Shown here piece after piece: positions 29,931-34,398 of a stretch of 34,398 bases of DNA. The stretch is from assembly GCA_025928515.1 (NCBI GenBank), contig JAICJI010000022.1, positions 1 to 34,398 of the forward strand, written 5' to 3'. The stretch's first letter is position 1. Every line of letters starts with the position of its first letter. Both the position numbers and the translations under genes were made by a program. The stretch is from Thermoleophilia bacterium. GTDB taxonomy: Bacteria > Actinomycetota > Thermoleophilia > Gaiellales > Gaiellaceae. The notes beneath the pieces were generated by a model. That model was not told the origin of the DNA and ran no database searches. It saw only the letters and a list, made by a program, of their open reading frames with translations.

Positions 29931-32900
29931 ATGCGAGCAGCGAAGGACGTCGACCGCAAGAGCCTCGCCGCCGACCTCCGCGCGGCGATCGAGGGCGAAG
30001 TCCGCTTCGACACCGGCAGCCGCGCGCTCTACGCGACCGACGCCTCGAACTACCGGATGCCGCCGATCGGTGTCGTCGTCCCGCGTCACGTCGACGAGCT
30101 CGTCGAGATCCACCGCGTCTGCCGCGAGCACGGCGCGCCGATCGTCCTGCGGGGCGGCGGCACGAGCCTCGCCGGACAGGGCTGCAACACGGCGGTGCTG
30201 ATCGACTTCTCGAAGTACCTCCACCACATCCTCGAGATCGACCCCGAGCGCCGCACCGCGCGCGTGCAGCCGGGCTGCGTGCTCGACCATCTGCGGGGGA
30301 CGGCGGCCGAGAAGTACGGCCTGACGTTCGGGCCGGATCCGTCCACCCACGCCTATTGCACGCTCGGTGGGATGCTCGGCAACAACTCGTGCGGCCGCCA
30401 CTCGGTGCAAGCGGAGTTCCACGGGCCGGGGCCGCGGATCGCGGACAACCTCCTCGAGCTCGAGGTGCTCACGTACCGCGGCGAGCGGCTGCGGATCGGC
30501 CCCGACGGAGCCGGCGTGCCGGACACGATCGCCGAGCGGCTGCGCGACCTCGCGGCCGCGAACGCCGACGAGATCCGTGCGCGCTACCCGCAGATCCCGC
30601 GGCGCGTCTCGGGCTACAACCTCGACGAGCTCCTGCCGGAGAAGGGCTTCCAGGTAGCGCGCTCGCTCGTCGGCACCGAGTCGACGTGCGTGACCGTGCT
30701 CGAGGCGACGCTCGAGCTGATCCCGAAGCCACGCTGCGTCTCGCTGCTCGTCGTCGGCTATCCGGACAAGTACCGCACAGCCGATCACGTCCCGCTTGCG
30801 CGCGAGCACAAGCCGATCTCGATCGAAGGGATGGACGACACGCTCATCGAGGACATGACGCTGCTCGGCCTGCACCAGCACGAGCGCTCGATGCTCCCCG
30901 CCGGCGGCGGCTGGCTGTTCGTCGAGTTCGGCGGCGATTCGAAGGACGAGTCCGACGCCAAGGCGCGCGCGCTCATGCGCGACCTCCAGAAGGCGGGCCA
31001 CCCGCCGTCCGGGATGAAGCTCTACGACGACCCCGACTCCGAGCAGCACATCTGGGACGTGCGCGAGGCGGGGCTCGGCGCGACCGCGTTCATTCCCGGC
31101 AAGCCCGACACGTACGAGGGCTGGGAGGACTCGGCGGTCCCGCCCGAGCGGCTCGGCGAGTACCTGCGACGCCTGTCCGAGCTCGCGAAGCAGTACGACT
31201 ACGAAAGCTCGCTCTACGGCCACTACGGCCAGGGCTGCGTCCACGCGCGCTGGAACTTCGACCTCGTAACGAAGCCGGGCATCGCGAAGTTCCGCCGCTG
31301 GCTGCACGACGCGAGCGACCTCGTCGTCGAGCTCGGCGGCTCGATCTCGGGCGAGCACGGCGACGGGCAGTCGAAGGCCGAGCTGCTGCCGAAGATGTTC
31401 GGCGACGACCTCATCCGCTCCTTCGAGGAGTTCAAGTCGATCTGGGATCCCGACTGGAAGATGAACCCCGGCAAGGTCGTGAAGCCGTACCGCGTCGACG
31501 AGAACCTCCGGCTCGGCGCCGACTACGAGCCGTGGCGGCCGAAGGTCAAGTTCGGCTACCCCGAGGACCGCGGCGACTTCGCGCACGCGACCGTTCGCTG
31601 CGTCGGCGTCGGCAAGTGCCGGACTCCCGGTGGCGTCGACGTCATGTGCCCCTCCTTCATGGCGACGCGCGAGGAGATGCACTCGACGCGCGGCCGCACG
31701 CGCCTCCTGTTCGAGATGCTCGAGGGAGAGGTCATCACCGACGGCTGGCAGTCGGACGAGGTAATGGAGGCGCTCGACCTCTGTCTCTCGTGCAAGGGCT
31801 GCACGAACGACTGCCCGGTCAACGTCGACATGCCCACCTACAAGGCGGAGTTCCTCTACCACCGCTGGAAGCACCGGCTGCGGCCGCGCCACGCGTATGC
31901 GTTCGGCCTGATCGACCAGGTCTCGCGCATCGCGTCGCGCGCGCCCGGCCTCGTGAACTTCCTCACGCACACGCCGCCGTTCGCGCAGGGGTTCAAGCTC
32001 GCCGCCGGGATGACGCAGGCGCGCGAGGTGCCGGAGTTCGCGCCGCTCACGCTGCAGAAGTGGTTCGCGCAGCGTGGCGGGACGACGAACCCCGGCGGTC
32101 GCAAGGTCGTCCTCTTTCCGGACACGTTCAACAACCACATGCATACCGACGTCGGCGTCGCGGCGGTCGAGGCGCTCGAGGCCGCCGGCTGGCAGGTCGT
32201 GATGCCCGAAGGCCACGTCTGCTGCGGCCGGCCGCTCTACGACTACGGCTTCCTCGATCTCGCGGAGCGCTACCTCCGCCGCAGCCTCGACCAGCTGCGG
32301 GAGTGGTACCGCGAGGACATCCCGATCGTCGGGCTCGAGCCGAGTTGTGTCGCCGTGTTCAAGGACGAGCTCGGCAAGCTCCTGCCGCACGACGACGACG
32401 CGAAGCGGCTCGCCCAGAGCACGTACCACTTCGCCGAGTTCTTCGAGAAGTACGACGTCGATCCGCCGCGGCTCGAGCGCAAGGCCTTCGTCTGGGGCCA
32501 CTGCCATCACAAGGCCACCGGAGGGATCGACCCCGAGGTCGAGCTGCTGAAAAAGATGGGCGTCGAGGTCGAGACGCTGAACGCGGGTTGCTGCGGGCTC
32601 GCGGGCTCGTGGGGCTTCGAGGCGGGGCACCACGACGTCTCGATGGACGTCGGAGAGCTCGGGCTGCTGCCGAGAGTGCGCGAGCTCGACGACGAGACGC
32701 TCGTCGTCGCCGACGGCTTCTCGTGCAAGACGCAGATCGAGCAGGGGAAGACGGGACGGCGTGCGCTTCACGTCGCGCAGGTGCTGAAGCTCGCGCACGA
32801 GCACGGCGAGTCGGGTCCCGCCGGGCCGAAGCCCGAGCGCTTGTACTACGAAGTTCGGCCGAAGCCGTCCCTCGCGCGGCGGGCTGCGAAGGGCGCCGTC

Positions 32901-32969
32901 CTCGTCGCCGCAGCGGCCGGAGCCGTCGGCTTCTTCTCCGCTACTATGCGCCGGCGCGAGGCGCCGTAG
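29931..32969 (+). CDS. FAD-linked oxidase fused to 4Fe-4S and CCG domains (D-2-hydroxyacid dehydrogenase type)
   Basis: A 1012-residue fusion from ATG 29931, 8 nt after the enolase-type gene. The FAD-binding domain (about 35-255) has VLRGGGTSLAGQG and GGMLGNNSCG. The oxidase C-terminal domain (about 270-525) has YGHYGQGCVHARWNFD and SGEHGDGQSKAELLPKMFG. A ferredoxin region follows (about 555-650), with CVGVGKCRTPGGVDVMC and CLSCKGCTNDCPV. Two CCG-type domains (about 725-965) have HVCCGRPLYDYG and NAGCCGLAGSWG. This is the YdiJ-like layout for D-lactate or D-2-hydroxyglutarate oxidation. The last ~40 residues add a hydrophobic helix (GAVLVAAAAGAVGFF), a likely membrane anchor. Its stop codon lies inside the downstream tRNA gene. 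Confidence 0.92.
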   Translation: MRAAKDVDRKSLAADLRAAIEGEVRFDTGSRALYATDASNYRMPPIGVVVPRHVDELVEIHRVCREHGAPIVLRGGGTSLAGQGCNTAVLIDFSKYLHHILEIDPERRTARVQPGCVLDHLRGTAAEKYGLTFGPDPSTHAYCTLGGMLGNNSCGRHSVQAEFHGPGPRIADNLLELEVLTYRGERLRIGPDGAGVPDTIAERLRDLAAANADEIRARYPQIPRRVSGYNLDELLPEKGFQVARSLVGTESTCVTVLEATLELIPKPRCVSLLVVGYPDKYRTADHVPLAREHKPISIEGMDDTLIEDMTLLGLHQHERSMLPAGGGWLFVEFGGDSKDESDAKARALMRDLQKAGHPPSGMKLYDDPDSEQHIWDVREAGLGATAFIPGKPDTYEGWEDSAVPPERLGEYLRRLSELAKQYDYESSLYGHYGQGCVHARWNFDLVTKPGIAKFRRWLHDASDLVVELGGSISGEHGDGQSKAELLPKMFGDDLIRSFEEFKSIWDPDWKMNPGKVVKPYRVDENLRLGADYEPWRPKVKFGYPEDRGDFAHATVRCVGVGKCRTPGGVDVMCPSFMATREEMHSTRGRTRLLFEMLEGEVITDGWQSDEVMEALDLCLSCKGCTNDCPVNVDMPTYKAEFLYHRWKHRLRPRHAYAFGLIDQVSRIASRAPGLVNFLTHTPPFAQGFKLAAGMTQAREVPEFAPLTLQKWFAQRGGTTNPGGRKVVLFPDTFNNHMHTDVGVAAVEALEAAGWQVVMPEGHVCCGRPLYDYGFLDLAERYLRRSLDQLREWYREDIPIVGLEPSCVAVFKDELGKLLPHDDDAKRLAQSTYHFAEFFEKYDVDPPRLERKAFVWGHCHHKATGGIDPEVELLKKMGVEVETLNAGCCGLAGSWGFEAGHHDVSMDVGELGLLPRVRELDDETLVVADGFSCKTQIEQGKTGRRALHVAQVLKLAHEHGESGPAGPKPERLYYEVRPKPSLARRAAKGAVLVAAAAGAVGFFSATMRRREAP

Positions 32970-33033
32970 CTCAGCTGGTTAGAGCGCTGCACTCATAATG
33001 CAGAGGTCGGTGGTTCGAGCCCACCCGGCGCTA
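32960..33033 (+). tRNA. tRNA-Met (anticodon CAU, elongator type)
   Basis: A complete 74-nt cloverleaf. Acceptor GGCGCCG pairs with CGGCGCT, with one G-U at the first pair. The D arm is GCTC/GAGC with loop AGCTGGTTA, and the anticodon arm CTGCA/TGCAG has loop CTCATAA. The T arm is GGTGG/CCACC with TTCGAGC and the discriminator base is A. CCA is not encoded. The CAU anticodon could also be initiator or tRNA-Ile2, but the closed first pair argues against initiator. The D-arm and the position before rpmG-secE-nusG, as in mycobacterial metT, favour elongator Met. A possible -10, TACTAT, is at 32942-32947. Confidence 0.95.
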
Positions 33034-33064
33034 CTGAGCGCGTCCCTCGGAACGAGATACAGGA

Positions 33065-33226
33065 ATGGCAACCGGAGTCAGAGTCGCAATCACGCTCGCC
33101 TGCACCGAGTGCAGGCGCCGGAACTACCAGACGCAGAAGTCGAAGCGCAACTCGCCCGACCGCGTCGAGTTCCGGAAGTACTGCCGCTGGTGCGGCAGTC
33201 ACACGCTGCACCGGGAGACCCGGTAG
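33065..33226 (+). CDS. rpmG: 50S ribosomal protein L33
   Basis: A 53-residue protein, [10 protein letters not shown] through SHTLHRETR. It has the L33 core [20 protein letters not shown] and zinc-ribbon cysteines C13/C16 and C40/C43, so it is the zinc-binding (C+) form. L33 lies in the large subunit near the E site. It begins 31 nt after the tRNA-Met gene and its TAG overlaps the secE GTG. The ribosome-binding site is weak (AGGA directly before the ATG). The order tRNA-Met-rpmG-secE-nusG-rplK is a standard actinobacterial arrangement. Confidence 0.95.
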   Translation: MATGVRVAITLACTECRRRNYQTQKSKRNSPDRVEFRKYCRWCGSHTLHRETR

Positions 33227-33573
33227 TGGCCCGGTCGACGCGCCAGCAGCGGCGCCAGCGCCGCGCTCAGGCCGCGGGCACGCCGCCGCTCCGGCCCGCT
33301 CCCCGGCCGCGCCCGACCACCGAGGAGGAGCCGCCGAAGCAGCCGGCCGAGCCGCGCAGCAGCGAGCGTCGCGACGACGTCCGGCCCGGCACGCCCGGCG
33401 TCCGCTTCGTGCAAGAGTCCTGGGCAGAGCTCAAGAAGGTCGAGTGGCCGACGCAACAGCAGCTGATCAGCGGGACAGCCGTCGTCCTCGTCGCCTGTCT
33501 CATCACCGGCCTCTACCTGTACGCGAACGACCGGCTGTGGGAAGTCGTCGTCAAGCACGTGCTGCTGCGATAG
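33226..33573 (+). CDS. secE: Preprotein translocase subunit SecE
   Basis: A 115-residue protein from GTG 33226 overlapping the rpmG stop (TAGTG). Residues 1-60 are a basic, Pro/Arg-rich extension, which actinobacterial SecE proteins often carry. The conserved part follows: ESWAELKKVEWPTQQQLISG (about 64-83, the cytoplasmic amphipathic helix and WPT signature) and one transmembrane helix (about 84-103). SecE clamps SecY in the SecYEG channel. nusG follows 22 nt downstream. Confidence 0.93.
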   Translation: MARSTRQQRRQRRAQAAGTPPLRPAPRPRPTTEEEPPKQPAEPRSSERRDDVRPGTPGVRFVQESWAELKKVEWPTQQQLISGTAVVLVACLITGLYLYANDRLWEVVVKHVLLR

Positions 33574-33595
33574 GACACGGGGGAGAGACGCGCAA

Positions 33596-34126
33596 ATGTT
33601 CCGCTGGTATGTGATCAACACCTATTCCGGGCACGAGAACAAGGTGAAGACCAATCTCGAGCACCGGATCGAGTCGATGAACCAGCGCGCCCGCTTCCGG
33701 CGTGTCGTCGTCCCGACCGAGCAGGTGATCGAGACGAAGGACGGCCAGAAGGTGCAGGCCGAGAAGCGCACGCTCCCCGGGTACGTGCTCGTGAACATGG
33801 ATTTGAACGACGACGCCTGGACGGTCGTGAAGAACACGCCCGGCGTGACAGGCTTCGTCGGCGCCGGCCAGACGCCCGTGCCGCTCTCGCAGCCCGAGGT
33901 CGACCGGATCCTCCACACCGGAGCCGGCACGGCACTCGCCCAGCGCTCGCAGGTCGAGTTCCAGCTCGGCGAATCGGTCAAGATCACCTCCGGCCCGCTC
34001 GCGGACTTCGACGGCGAGATCACCGACGTGAACCCTGACGCGCAGAAGCTTCAGGTGATGGTGAACATCTTCGAGCGGCAGGTGCCGGTCGAGGTTGGAT
34101 TCGACAACGTGAAGAAACTGGACTGA
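33596..34126 (+). CDS. nusG: Transcription termination/antitermination factor NusG
   Basis: A 176-residue protein. The NGN domain is at 1-110: FRWYVINTYSGHENKVKTNL, then RTLPGYVLVNMDLNDDAWTVVKNTPGVTGFVG. The KOW domain (about 122-176) has SVKITSGPLADFDGEI and ends FDNVKKLD. NusG binds the RNA polymerase clamp, modulates pausing and links to Rho and ribosome. A GGGGGAGAG ribosome-binding site precedes the ATG. The proximal gene order is canonical and the length is close to the minimal NusG without an acidic N-terminal extension. Confidence 0.97.
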   Translation: MFRWYVINTYSGHENKVKTNLEHRIESMNQRARFRRVVVPTEQVIETKDGQKVQAEKRTLPGYVLVNMDLNDDAWTVVKNTPGVTGFVGAGQTPVPLSQPEVDRILHTGAGTALAQRSQVEFQLGESVKITSGPLADFDGEITDVNPDAQKLQVMVNIFERQVPVEVGFDNVKKLD

Positions 34127-34134
34127 GGTAGTAG

Positions 34135-34398
34135 ATGGCGAAGAAAGTCCTCACCCTGATCAAGCTCCAGATCCCCGGCGGCCAGGCGAACCCGGCCCCG
34201 CCGGTCGGCCCTGCGCTCGGCCAGCACGGCGTGAACATCATGGAGTTCTGCAAGGCGTTCAACGCGCAGACCGCGCAGGAGAACGGCCGCATCATCCCCG
34301 TCGAGATCACGGTCTACGAGGACCGGAGCTTCGACTTCATCACGAAGACGCCGCCGGCGGCCGTCCTGATCAAGGAGGCGCTGCGGCTCGAGAAGGGC
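34135..34398 (+). CDS. rplK: 50S ribosomal protein L11 (partial, 3' end beyond window)
   Basis: The first 88 codons of L11. [20 protein letters not shown] is followed by the hallmark [22 protein letters not shown] and [20 protein letters not shown]. The full protein is about 140 residues, so some 50 residues lie outside. L11 forms the GTPase-associated centre with 23S rRNA and is the stringent-response sensor partner. It starts 8 nt after nusG with ribosome-binding site GAGGTAG. Confidence 0.97.
   Translation, partial: MAKKVLTLIKLQIPGGQANPAPPVGPALGQHGVNIMEFCKAFNAQTAQENGRIIPVEITVYEDRSFDFITKTPPAAVLIKEALRLEKG

Noticed and set aside
29607-32804. A 1065-codon open frame antisense to the FAD/Fe-S dehydrogenase gene
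   Set aside because: Its translation is low-complexity Arg/Leu/Glu/Val without domain motifs, as expected from antisense GC-rich codons, while the plus strand frame has full catalytic motifs.
32960-33033. Initiator tRNA-fMet or tRNA-Ile2 instead of elongator tRNA-Met
   Set aside because: The first acceptor pair is closed (G-U), unlike bacterial initiator tRNA. The D-arm sequence and the neighbourhood match elongator Met, although Ile2 cannot be fully excluded without identity-element analysis.

Overview
This window looks like the chromosome of a high-GC, monoderm actinobacterial lineage, most plausibly Thermoleophilia (Gaiellales/Solirubrobacterales type). The reasons are strongly GC-biased third codon positions, frequent GTG starts, a type IV pilus (T4P) locus with no secretin gene, and the order tRNA-Met(CAU)-rpmG-secE-nusG-rplK on the right. 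The taxonomic call is inference; no rRNA is present.

Left and centre (about 1-22 kb) form a large T4P locus, mostly on the minus strand. A tightly overlapping operon runs pilT-pilM-pilN-pilO-(pilP/gspC-like)-(pilV-like)-pilC and leaves the window at base 1. Divergent from it is the major pilin gene pilA, followed by a strong terminator and three small pilus-adjacent genes (6.9-8.7 kb). A second set runs pilT2, a lytic transglycosylase-NlpC/P60 protein, a PASTA-like exported protein, a minor pilin, a large PilX-like protein, pilD and pilB, with an AlkZ-like DNA glycosylase gene after pilB. Upstream lies a module of coiled-coil proteins (17.8-21.75 kb). One carries a tandem MshEN-type cyclic-di-GMP signature and another resembles the second half of that domain.

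The strongest unannotated signal is a promoter family. Five elements of form T(A/C)AA-16 nt-(G/A)(C/T)CGAT(A/T)N have exactly the same spacer. They lie upstream of pilT1, pilD, pilT2 and two coiled-coil genes. The pattern matches sigma-28 (FliA/SigD/WhiG class) promoters and suggests a dedicated alternative-sigma regulon for T4P. pilA has the same -10 with a poor -35, placed next to one copy of a direct repeat that may bind an activator.

22-26.6 kb holds a small helical protein gene, a class A penicillin-binding protein, a small proline-rich protein, a dienelactone-hydrolase-family enzyme, a GNAT acetyltransferase and a small membrane protein. A roughly 430-bp gene-poor stretch follows. 27.0-33.0 kb is a three-gene metabolic operon: a pyruvate-oxidase-like ThDP enzyme, a mandelate-racemase-like enolase-superfamily enzyme and an FAD/Fe-S hydroxyacid dehydrogenase fusion. 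Its last stop codon lies inside a tRNA-Met gene. The window ends in the transcription/translation cluster rpmG-secE-nusG-rplK (partial).
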